This document shows, piece by piece, positions 1 to 6,385 of a stretch of 13,616 nucleotides of DNA. The notes under the pieces were generated by a model. The model did no database searches and was not told the DNA's origin. It was given only the letters and a program-made list of their open reading frames with translations. Location of the stretch: NCBI GenBank assembly GCA_003523255.1, contig DPGH01000010.1:17361-30976 (forward strand), written 5' to 3'. The position numbers and the translations under genes are program-made. How positions within the stretch are numbered: position 1 is the first letter of the stretch; the number at the start of each line of letters is the position of its first letter. Origin of the DNA: Clostridiales bacterium (lineage in GTDB: Bacteria > Bacillota > Clostridia > Christensenellales > Borkfalkiaceae).

Positions 1-1
1 T

Positions 2-57
2 GTGCACCGAATACTTTATTCCGTGCACTTACTCTATGGAAAAAGGTGCACCGAATA
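2..57. promoter_or_regulatory. Inverted repeat plus third half-site at the mod start (putative operator or leader switch)
   Basis: GTGCACCGAATA (2-13) is followed after a 3-nt spacer by TATTCCGTGCAC (17-28), its reverse complement with one mismatch. The left half-site recurs exactly at 46-57 and ends on the A of the ATG at 57. The palindromic core GTGCAC therefore occurs three times in 50 bp, starting at 2, 23 and 46. The arrangement could be a protein operator. Alternatively it could be an RNA switch, because 17-28 can pair with either 2-13 or 46-57. The repeat is directly visible; its role is inference. Upstream sequence is missing, so more copies may exist. Confidence 0.55.
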
Positions 58-1790
58 TGTCAACAAACGTGTCAAAAGAAAAGCGTGAAAAACTCGTTGA
101 AAAGATAAAAGCAATTAAAACGTATATCGCAACTGCCAAGCAGGACGAAAATACGGCACAATTATTAACGTATATTGCTGAAATTGAAAAGGATATTAAA
201 GGCAAAAAATACGGGCTTGTATTTGAAGAACACCGTGAAAGCATTGACGAAACGCTTGAAAGCAATCTTCCCGTTTTAGTGGAAGACGAAAGCCTTTTTA
301 TTGATAACGGTGGGCAAATGAACTTTCTTATAGAAGGCGATAATTTAGCAAGCCTTAAACTTTTAGAAAAAACGCATAAAGGCAAAATTGATTTAATTTA
401 CATAGATCCCCCGTACAATACGGGGAAAGAAGATTTTATTTATAACGATAAGTATATCGACAACGAAGATACTTTTCGTCATAGTAAATGGTCATCTTTT
501 ATGGAGAAACGCCTTATATCTGCGCACAAACTGTTGGCAAATGATGGAGTAATTTTTATTTCTATCGACGATAACGAATATGCCCCCTTAAAACTTATTT
601 GCGATAATATTTTTGGCGAAAATAACTTATTATCAATACATCATATTCAAGTGCGTTATGGAAATAAGAATCTAAACGAAAAAAAGGATTTTCAAGAAGT
701 TTGCGAATATGTGTTAATTTATGCAAAGGACACGCATAATTTCCACGCAAATAAGCCTTATGAAGAATATGATTTAAATAAGTTTTGCTATGAAATAGTA
801 GAAACTGCCGACGGAATAGAAGAAATCATTGGTGGAAGAAAAGTCAAGATTTTTCCGAAAGGCACTTATGAAATCAAAAAACACGATAAAGGCTCAACCA
901 AATTATTAAAAGCAACTTGGGCTTCAGGTAGTGTTGTTAAGGGTAATGCGTCGGGAAAATATTTTGAAACGCACTTAAAACCCCGTAAATCTATTGACGG
1001 GCTTGGAACTCTTTATAAAGTTGATGGTGTTGGTGAAGACGGTATTGGATATAGATACTTTACGGGACCATTAAAAGAAAGTGCAACACAAGGTTTATTT
1101 TATTCGGGCGTTCCGCTTTCCCGATTAGAAGAAATTGCAAATGGCGAAGCACGCAAATATAGACCTATTCAAAACTTTTATGATTTTAGTGCTGATTTTG
1201 GAAATATTCGCCACGAAGGTGGTGTGGGATTTAACAGCGGTAAGAAACCAACAAAAATGCTAAAACAATTCCTTAATTATCATTTAAGAAAAGATATTCT
1301 TGTTTTAGACTTTTTTGCAGGCTCTGCTTCAATGGGGCACGCTGTTTTAGACTTAAACGACGAAGACGGTGGAAATCGTCATTTTATAATGTGCACAAGC
1401 CCAGAGAAAAATATTTGCCGTGAAGTTGCTTATACCCGCTTGAAAAATGTAATTTCTAAAAATAGCAAGGCAAGTCTTAAATATTTCAAGGTTGATTTCG
1501 TACCTATTTCCGACAAACTCTATTACGAATACGCCGACGAACTTTTGAAGCACGTAAAAGAACTTGTGGAACTTGAAAACGCTATCAATTTTAATGGCAA
1601 CGATAAAATTGCAATTATTCTTACCGAAGAAGAACTTGACGGCTTTGCAAACGCTATTCCCGAAACTTGTAAAACGGTATATTTAGGGCACGACGTTTTG
1701 CCGAGTGAAACGCAAGAAAAGATTTTTAAGAAAAACGGTATCACGATAAACGTTATTCCCGATTACTATTACAGGGATTTGGAGGCTTAA
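57..1790 (+). CDS. mod: Type III restriction-modification DNA methyltransferase subunit (Mod), N6-adenine type
   Basis: This is the modification and recognition subunit of a type III R-M system; family members transfer methyl from AdoMet to an adenine in an asymmetric site. The product is 577 aa, normal for Mod. Catalytic motif IV, DPPYNTG, lies at residues 117-123, before the AdoMet-binding motif I, LDFFAGSASMGHAV, at 417-430; this is the beta-class order. KKPTKMLKQFL (396-406) just before motif I fits motif X. The region between, about residues 140-390, should hold the target-recognition domain, so the site cannot be predicted. The N-terminus is charged and probably helical. I chose ATG 57 because AAAAAGG (40-46) precedes it at 10 nt. 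The in-frame ATG at 36 would add 7 residues but has no Shine-Dalgarno. The frame stays open to the left edge. Res follows after 2 bp, which settles the type III assignment. No simple-sequence tract that would suggest phase variation is visible. Confidence 0.93.
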   Translation: MSTNVSKEKREKLVEKIKAIKTYIATAKQDENTAQLLTYIAEIEKDIKGKKYGLVFEEHRESIDETLESNLPVLVEDESLFIDNGGQMNFLIEGDNLASLKLLEKTHKGKIDLIYIDPPYNTGKEDFIYNDKYIDNEDTFRHSKWSSFMEKRLISAHKLLANDGVIFISIDDNEYAPLKLICDNIFGENNLLSIHHIQVRYGNKNLNEKKDFQEVCEYVLIYAKDTHNFHANKPYEEYDLNKFCYEIVETADGIEEIIGGRKVKIFPKGTYEIKKHDKGSTKLLKATWASGSVVKGNASGKYFETHLKPRKSIDGLGTLYKVDGVGEDGIGYRYFTGPLKESATQGLFYSGVPLSRLEEIANGEARKYRPIQNFYDFSADFGNIRHEGGVGFNSGKKPTKMLKQFLNYHLRKDILVLDFFAGSASMGHAVLDLNDEDGGNRHFIMCTSPEKNICREVAYTRLKNVISKNSKASLKYFKVDFVPISDKLYYEYADELLKHVKELVELENAINFNGNDKIAIILTEEELDGFANAIPETCKTVYLGHDVLPSETQEKIFKKNGITINVIPDYYYRDLEA

Positions 1791-1792
1791 CA

Positions 1793-3991
1793 ATGACGAT
1801 AAATTTAGCAAACTTTCAATTAAACGCTATAAAAAGTCTATTAGAAAGTATGGACGAGCCTTTCCGTGAAATTGTCCTTAAAAGTCCTACGGGAAGCGGT
1901 AAAACCATTATCCTTACGCATTTTATGGACGAATACATAAAAGGACACGCTAAAACGGTCTTTGTTTGGCTTACACCTGGCAAGGGCAATTTGGAAGAAC
2001 AAAGCAAGGCAAAAATGGATAAATATATCCACAATGCGCAAACAAAATTACTTGCCGACGTTATGACGAGTGGTTTTCAAGAAAACGACTGCTGTTTTAT
2101 AAATTGGGAAAAACTCACTAAAAAAGGCAACAACGCCTTAAAAGATAGCGAACGCACCAACTTTTTAGAGTGGATAGACAAGGCTTTTAATAATGGAATT
2201 ACTTTTAAGATTATCATTGACGAAAGCCACCAAAACTTTACCGAAAAATCTGATGCGATTATACAACTTTTCAAAACGGATAAAATTATACGCTGCTCGG
2301 CTACGCCCCTTGTAACTAAAACGGCAAAACTTATCGAAGTTAGCGAAGAAGACGTTATTGCAGAAGGTCTTATTAAAAAACTGCTTGTAATCAACGAAAA
2401 CTTCCCACAAGTAATTGAAACGGAAAATCAAACGCATTATCTTTTAGAAAAGGCTTATGTAAAGCAACAAGAATTGCGTTCCCTTTTTTTACAACGTGAA
2501 CTTGATATAAACCCTTTAATTGTAGTGCAGTTGCCGAATAATTCCGACGCACTTTGCGAATCTGTTGAAAAATGGTTTGAAAGTAAAGGCGTTACGACGG
2601 AAGCGGAAACGCTTGCTATATGGCTTTCGGGTAGGCACGAAAACGTTGACGGAATTTCAAACAATAACGCCGAAAGTGTTGCCGTTATTATGAAACAAGC
2701 CGTTGCAACGGGTTGGGATTGTCCACGTGCGCATATCCTTGTGAAATTGCGTGAAAATATGGACGAAACGTTTGAAGTTCAAACCATTGGTCGTATTCGC
2801 CGTATGCCCGAAGCAAAACATTACGAAAACGATTTGCTTGACAGTTGCTATCTTTATACGTTTGACAGCAAGTTTACGCAGGGTGTGAAAGCAAGTCTTG
2901 GTAAGTCGGCGTTGGAAGCAAAAACCTTGTTCTTGAAAAACGAATACAAGACGTTTACGCTTACTAAACAGCAACGTACTATGATTACGGATTTACGTGA
3001 TCCGCGCAAAGCGTTGACTGCTATTGCACAGTATATTAAAAAAGAATTTGCGCTCACGGGGAATAAGAAAGAAAATAAAACTCGTTTAGAAAGTAAAGGA
3101 TTTGAATTTTCTGAAAACATTGTAAGATACACCATTTCGGGTAGCGTAGTCGTTTTTGCGGAACTTTCTGAAAAGGACAAGTTAAACGCTATAAAAATTG
3201 CTGAGCCTATTTCTACCACAACACACGGACGTGAATATCATAACCGTGTAGGTCGTATTGGCTTGGAAATCGGTATGCCGTATAATTATATGAATACGAT
3301 TATAGGCAAACTCTTTGGCGAAAAGTTTGATTATCGTGAAAAAGTGCTTGCACTTGCTCCGAGAGAATTATATGCTTTTGTAATCAATAACTTTGATTAT
3401 TTACGCCATATTTGCCGTGAAGCAATGGCGGTGCAATTAAGTCAATTATCCCTTACGCTTGATATGGTATCAGAAAAGCCGTTTACAATTCCGCAGTCAA
3501 CGTTGTTTACATACGATTTGCAAAGCAAAGTGCAAACTATCAGCGAAAAGAACGTTTATGGCGAATATTTAATGTCAGCCGAGCCACGTTCTTCGTCCGA
3601 AAAGAAGTTTGAAAAGTTTTGCGAAAGTTGTTCCGCTGTTGATTGGATATACAAAAACGGCGATAAAGGCGACGAATATTTTTCTATCGTTTATCTTGAT
3701 AACGCTAACCGTCAAAAACTTTTCTATCCCGACTATATCGTATCGGTAAAAGGCGAAGTTTGGATTATTGAAACAAAAGGCGGTTTTGATAAAACGGGTG
3801 CAAGCGAAGATATTGATATTTTCTCGCCAAAGAAGTTTGAAGTTCTGAAAGCATATCTTACAAAATACGGGCTTAAAGGCGGTTTCGTCCGCTATGATAA
3901 ACAAAGCGAAGAACTGTGTATCTGCACCGACAATTACAACGAAGATATACACTCTGACGATTGGAAAATTTTAAGGGAAGTATTTAAGTAA
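1793..3991 (+). CDS. res: Type III restriction endonuclease subunit (Res), SF2 helicase plus PD-(D/E)XK nuclease
   Basis: This is the restriction subunit; type III Res works only in complex with Mod and uses ATP hydrolysis to communicate between sites before cutting. The 732-aa product carries superfamily 2 motifs in order: SPTGSGKT (Walker A, 31-38), DESH (Walker B, 143-146), SAT (169-171), GWDCPRA (307-313) and QTIGRIRRMPEA (330-341). The C-terminal nuclease shows E603 (SSSEKKFEKF), D647 (FYPDYIV) and E660-T-K662 (IIETKGG), the PD-(D/E)XK pattern of type III enzymes. All expected catalytic residues are present, so it looks active. It is shorter than the roughly 900-1000 aa EcoP1/EcoP15-type Res proteins; the saving seems to lie between the helicase and nuclease. 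GGAGG (1781-1785) lies inside the end of mod, 7 nt before the ATG, so the pair is probably translationally coupled. A terminator follows at once. Confidence 0.93.
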   Translation: MTINLANFQLNAIKSLLESMDEPFREIVLKSPTGSGKTIILTHFMDEYIKGHAKTVFVWLTPGKGNLEEQSKAKMDKYIHNAQTKLLADVMTSGFQENDCCFINWEKLTKKGNNALKDSERTNFLEWIDKAFNNGITFKIIIDESHQNFTEKSDAIIQLFKTDKIIRCSATPLVTKTAKLIEVSEEDVIAEGLIKKLLVINENFPQVIETENQTHYLLEKAYVKQQELRSLFLQRELDINPLIVVQLPNNSDALCESVEKWFESKGVTTEAETLAIWLSGRHENVDGISNNNAESVAVIMKQAVATGWDCPRAHILVKLRENMDETFEVQTIGRIRRMPEAKHYENDLLDSCYLYTFDSKFTQGVKASLGKSALEAKTLFLKNEYKTFTLTKQQRTMITDLRDPRKALTAIAQYIKKEFALTGNKKENKTRLESKGFEFSENIVRYTISGSVVVFAELSEKDKLNAIKIAEPISTTTHGREYHNRVGRIGLEIGMPYNYMNTIIGKLFGEKFDYREKVLALAPRELYAFVINNFDYLRHICREAMAVQLSQLSLTLDMVSEKPFTIPQSTLFTYDLQSKVQTISEKNVYGEYLMSAEPRSSSEKKFEKFCESCSAVDWIYKNGDKGDEYFSIVYLDNANRQKLFYPDYIVSVKGEVWIIETKGGFDKTGASEDIDIFSPKKFEVLKAYLTKYGLKGGFVRYDKQSEELCICTDNYNEDIHSDDWKILREVFK

Positions 3992-3995
3992 AGCA

Positions 3996-4023
3996 AAAAG
4001 CCGAGATTTAATTCTCGGCTTTT
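3996..4023 (+). terminator. Intrinsic terminator of the mod-res operon
   Basis: An 11-bp perfect stem, AAAAGCCGAGA (3996-4006) with TCTCGGCTTTT (4013-4023), closes a 6-nt loop and starts 5 nt after the res stop. The T-run forms the 3' arm. It isolates the restriction operon from the CBASS genes. Confidence 0.9.
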
Positions 4024-4086
4024 AATATTTCATCAATGTCTTGTGTAAAATTGATTGCAATAAACACAAGATATGGTATAGCCAAC

Positions 4087-4115
4087 TTGACTTTTATCGC
4101 TAAATGTTGTATAAT
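4087..4115 (+). promoter_or_regulatory. Near-consensus sigma-70/SigA promoter of the CBASS operon
   Basis: TTGACT (4087-4092) and TATAAT (4110-4115) are separated by exactly 17 bp. The predicted transcription start, about 4121-4123, leaves a leader of only about 25 nt with AAGGAG (4135-4140) 6 nt before the ATG at 4147. The strength of the match suggests steady basal expression, as expected for a sensor whose activity is controlled after synthesis. Confidence 0.85.
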
Positions 4116-4146
4116 AATGTCGAAAAGTAATGATAAGGAGACCCTT

Positions 4147-5133
4147 ATGGCAACGACAGTAAATACTGCTTTTTCCGAATTTATGAAAAATTATGTAAAT
4201 TTGGATTCAACAAAAACCGAAACGGCTCGTAAAAGTAGAGAAAACCTTAAAACTAATATTCACGATTTAGGTAAAAGTGGCACGCTTTTTGATTTGGCAA
4301 GTCAAAATGACTTGTATTTTGGGTCATTTAGTAGGAAAACCAAAATCAGAGAACTTGATGATATTGATATGATGATTGGATTAAGTGGCTATAATACATT
4401 ATACAGTTCAAGCACTTGGGATAATATAAAAATGAGCATTAAAGACAATGATTGTCAATTTAATGATTATTGTGATTCAAATGGCTACATAAGTTCCACG
4501 AAAATCAAAAATAAGTTTATATCCGAATTAAAAAAACTAAGAGATTATTATAAGGCAGGATTACACTCTCGTGGCGAAGCGGTGACATTAGAATTATTGT
4601 CTTATGATTGGACATTTGACATTGTTCCTTGTTTTAAGTGTAGTGAACAAGATAAATACATTATACCAAACGGAAAGGGTCATTGGAAGTTTACAAATCC
4701 ACGTATCGAACAAGAGCGTGTAACACGTATAAACCAAAAACACGGCGGAAAAGTTTTAGACACTATTCGTTTAGTAAAGTATTGGAACCGCAGGGGCAAA
4801 ATGCCGACAATTGTTTCCTATGTTTTAGAAACAATGATTTTAGATTATTTTGATAGCATAGCAAAAACACCAGATTGGATAGAACAACGTTTTCGTGATG
4901 TTTTATGTTATATCAAAAATAATATTTGGAACGCCATTTATGATTCAAAAGGTATTGAGGGCGATATAAATACCTTATCATACAATGAAAAGTATTCAAT
5001 TCAAGTGAGAGCGACTAATGATTACAATAAAGCGTGTAATGCTATAAACGCTGAAGTAAGCGAAAATAATCAGCAAAAAGCGATAAATATATGGAGAGAT
5101 ATATTCGGGAGTGATTTTCCAAGATATGAATAA
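4147..5133 (+). CDS. CBASS cyclic-oligonucleotide synthase (CD-NTase, SMODS-type nucleotidyltransferase)
   Basis: This is a cGAS/DncV-like nucleotidyltransferase, predicted to join NTPs into a cyclic or linear oligonucleotide signal on phage infection. In the 328-aa product the Pol-beta signature is YFGSFSRKTKIRELDDIDMM: G59-S60, then metal ligands D72 and D74. The third acidic residue is D158 in TFDIVP. GHWKFTNP (178-185) and the helical KYWNRRGKMPTIVSYVLE stretch (from 211) match the C-terminal part of the family. All three acidic residues are present, so it should be active. The reading frame extends up to 4036, but I chose ATG 4147: it has AAGGAG at 6 nt, and the in-frame ATGs at 4036 and 4117 lie before the predicted transcription start. 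The product nucleotide and clade cannot be read from the sequence. The membrane effector gene overlaps the 3' end. Local sequence is strongly AT-rich compared with the genes right of 6386. Confidence 0.87.
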   Translation: MATTVNTAFSEFMKNYVNLDSTKTETARKSRENLKTNIHDLGKSGTLFDLASQNDLYFGSFSRKTKIRELDDIDMMIGLSGYNTLYSSSTWDNIKMSIKDNDCQFNDYCDSNGYISSTKIKNKFISELKKLRDYYKAGLHSRGEAVTLELLSYDWTFDIVPCFKCSEQDKYIIPNGKGHWKFTNPRIEQERVTRINQKHGGKVLDTIRLVKYWNRRGKMPTIVSYVLETMILDYFDSIAKTPDWIEQRFRDVLCYIKNNIWNAIYDSKGIEGDINTLSYNEKYSIQVRATNDYNKACNAINAEVSENNQQKAINIWRDIFGSDFPRYE

Positions 5134-6043
5134 AGATAGCAAACAAATTTTCCAACGTCAAAATCAAGTCGGTTTAGTTGATGCTCAAAAAACTGCAGCG
5201 TGTTGTTATGCGTATGGAAAGAAATTAACCATAGTGTTAGCCCTTATTTTGATATTCTATCCCATAACAGTAAATATACTGGTATTTTTTATAGATAATA
5301 TGGTTTTAAGTGGAATATTAACCGCTTTATTATTTGTGTCTTTAGTGATAGCAGAAGTATTGCGAAAACAAATTAGCAAAGCCAAGTTTAATGGCGCTGG
5401 TATGCAACAATACTTTGATGAAGTTGTTTTTGATTTGAAAAATTCTTGTAAAAAATATTTAGTGCCGAAAAAACTAACGTTGTCCGAAAGATTAAAATTG
5501 ATTCTTAAATACAAAGATAGAAGTAGTGAAAATTACAAAAATTGGTATTCTGATTTTTCTTCACTACCTTATGAACAAGCAGTATATCAATGTCAAAAAC
5601 AAAATATCCGCTGGGATTTATCAGTAAGAAAAAAGTATCTCATTCTATTGATGGTTAGTGCTTCATTTTTGGCATTAATAGTAATTCTAAATGCGATAAT
5701 TCAACGTTATGAAGTTTTGTCTTTAATAACCATATTGTCTTCGATTTTCCCCCTTTTCTCATATTTTTTTAATAGTTTTAAGAAATTAAATTCTGACATT
5801 AGCGCTCAAGAAGATTTGTATAAACATATTGAAAAAATGGAAGAACAAATAACAACAGAAAGTGAAATATGGAATGAAGTAGAAGAACTTCAAGTTGAAA
5901 TTTTTAGTTATAGAAAAAAGGCATATTTAATACCAGATTGGTTTCATTGTATATTCAAAAAGGACTTGCAAGAAAGTGAAAATGAATTTGCAAAACTATT
6001 TTGTGAAGGAAATACCAAAAATAATGAAAAAGCCGAAGATTAA
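5126..6043 (+). CDS. Predicted S-4TM pore-forming CBASS effector (four-helix membrane protein)
   Basis: The likely role is that of a nucleotide-gated membrane effector that kills or arrests the infected cell. The 305-aa product has two hydrophobic hairpins: about residues 33-55 and 59-78, then about 171-192 and 197-217. Between and after them lie charged, soluble stretches (80-168 and 218-305) rich in Lys and Glu; the last part is probably coiled coil. N-terminal QNQVGLVDAQ, W140-YS, CQKQN (156-160) and WDLSVRKKY (163-171) recall the S-4TM family of SMODS-associated effectors. That call is from memory of the family, not a search. ATG 5126 overlaps the CD-NTase stop as ATGAATAA; a GTG at 5111 would add 5 residues. 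Neither start has a well-spaced Shine-Dalgarno (GGGAG at 5107-5111 is 14 nt from ATG 5126), so coupled translation is likely. There is no signal peptide. Position next to a CD-NTase is the best support for function. Confidence 0.75.
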   Translation: MNKDSKQIFQRQNQVGLVDAQKTAACCYAYGKKLTIVLALILIFYPITVNILVFFIDNMVLSGILTALLFVSLVIAEVLRKQISKAKFNGAGMQQYFDEVVFDLKNSCKKYLVPKKLTLSERLKLILKYKDRSSENYKNWYSDFSSLPYEQAVYQCQKQNIRWDLSVRKKYLILLMVSASFLALIVILNAIIQRYEVLSLITILSSIFPLFSYFFNSFKKLNSDISAQEDLYKHIEKMEEQITTESEIWNEVEELQVEIFSYRKKAYLIPDWFHCIFKKDLQESENEFAKLFCEGNTKNNEKAED

Positions 6044-6054
6044 CTTCGTCTTTT
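6028..6054 (+). terminator. Terminator of the CBASS operon, overlapping the effector stop codon
   Basis: AAAAGCCGAAG (6028-6038) pairs with CTTCGTCTTTT (6044-6054) with one mismatch around a 5-nt loop that contains the TAA stop (6041-6043). The left arm lies within the final Lys-Ala-Glu-Asp codons. Its AAAAGCCGA core is shared with the terminator at 3996. Confidence 0.75.
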
Positions 6055-6113
6055 ATCATTGAATTTTTGACTATTTAAATTTAACAATTAAGCCGAAATA
6101 ATCTTTTGTAAAA

Positions 6114-6154
6114 AATAAAACGAACTTTGACTTTTCATCAAGGTTCGTTTTATT
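6114..6154 (-). terminator. Strong bidirectional hairpin, terminator of tRNA-Leu
   Basis: AATAAAACGAACTTTGA (6114-6130) pairs with TCAAGGTTCGTTTTATT (6138-6154), 17 bp with a single G-U type wobble and a 7-nt loop. Read on the minus strand it begins 6 nt after the tRNA CCA and runs into GTTTTATTTTTTAC, a classic U-tail. On the plus strand the right arm ends in TTTTATT, so it can also back up the CBASS terminator. Confidence 0.87.
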
Positions 6155-6160
6155 CTTGTT

Positions 6161-6247
6161 TGGTGCCGCTGAACGGACTTGAACCGTTACGGTATCACTA
6201 CCATCGGATTTTGAGTCCGACGCGTCTGCCAATTTCACCACAGCGGC
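6161..6247 (-). tRNA. tRNA-Leu (anticodon CAA)
   Basis: Read on the minus strand, the acceptor 5' arm GCCGCTG (6247-6241) pairs with CAGCGGC, followed by discriminator A and an encoded CCA (6163-6161). The anticodon stem TCGGA/TCCGA encloses the loop CTCAAAA; the anticodon CAA is at 6213-6211 and reads UUG. A class II long variable arm (6203-6189, GGTA/TACC stem) identifies leucine. The T stem AACGG/CCGTT holds TTCAAGT. All arms are intact. The defence genes lie on its 3' side. Confidence 0.97.
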
Positions 6248-6265
6248 AAAAAAACGTTATATTTG

Positions 6266-6294
6266 TTGCAATGCGCGGGTATTTTTGGTAAAAT
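6266..6294 (+). promoter_or_regulatory. Extended -10 promoter for polA-coaE
   Basis: TTGCAA (6266-6271) and TAAAAT (6289-6294) are 17 bp apart, and TGG directly before the -10 supplies the extended TGn element. The predicted start, near 6301, gives a leader of about 85 nt before polA. The promoter lies divergent from tRNA-Leu, starting 19 bp from its 5' end. Confidence 0.65.
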
Positions 6295-6324
6295 TATAGG
6301 TAGAATTATTATAACCCGCCGCAA

Positions 6325-6371
6325 ACGCTTGCTATAAGATAATAACATAATTTAAAAGCAAACGCAAGCGT
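6325..6371 (+). promoter_or_regulatory. Inverted repeat in the polA leader
   Basis: ACGCTTGC (6325-6332) and GCAAGCGT (6364-6371) are perfect 8-bp inverted copies, 31 nt apart. The right arm stops 2 nt before the AAAGGA Shine-Dalgarno (6374-6379). GCAAACGC also occurs as a direct repeat at 6321 and 6358. In the mRNA this could form a hairpin next to the ribosome site; its function is unknown. Confidence 0.35.
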
Positions 6372-6385
6372 ATAAAGGATAGTTT

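Noticed and set aside
36..38. Earlier ATG for mod
   Set aside because: It has no Shine-Dalgarno upstream, while ATG 57 has AAAAAGG 10 nt before it; it cannot be excluded absolutely.
1..60. CRISPR-like repeat or terminator at the left edge
   Set aside because: There are only three 12-nt half-sites with unequal spacing (21 and 23 bp), one of them inverted. The hairpin 2-28 has no T-tract after it. An operator or leader element fits better.
6067..6095. TTGACT at 6067 as a second promoter before tRNA-Leu/polA
   Set aside because: No -10-like hexamer is found at 16-18 bp spacing, and the hairpin at 6114 would stop transcription.
6161..6185. Attachment-site duplication of the tRNA-Leu 3' end
   Set aside because: No second copy of the tRNA end was found in 1-6160, so no att site is called; the other border may lie outside the window.
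6248..6320. Minus-strand promoter for tRNA-Leu (ATTATA blocks near 6293 and 6308)
   Set aside because: -10-like blocks exist in this AT-rich stretch, but none has a convincing -35 partner; the tRNA promoter cannot be placed with confidence.
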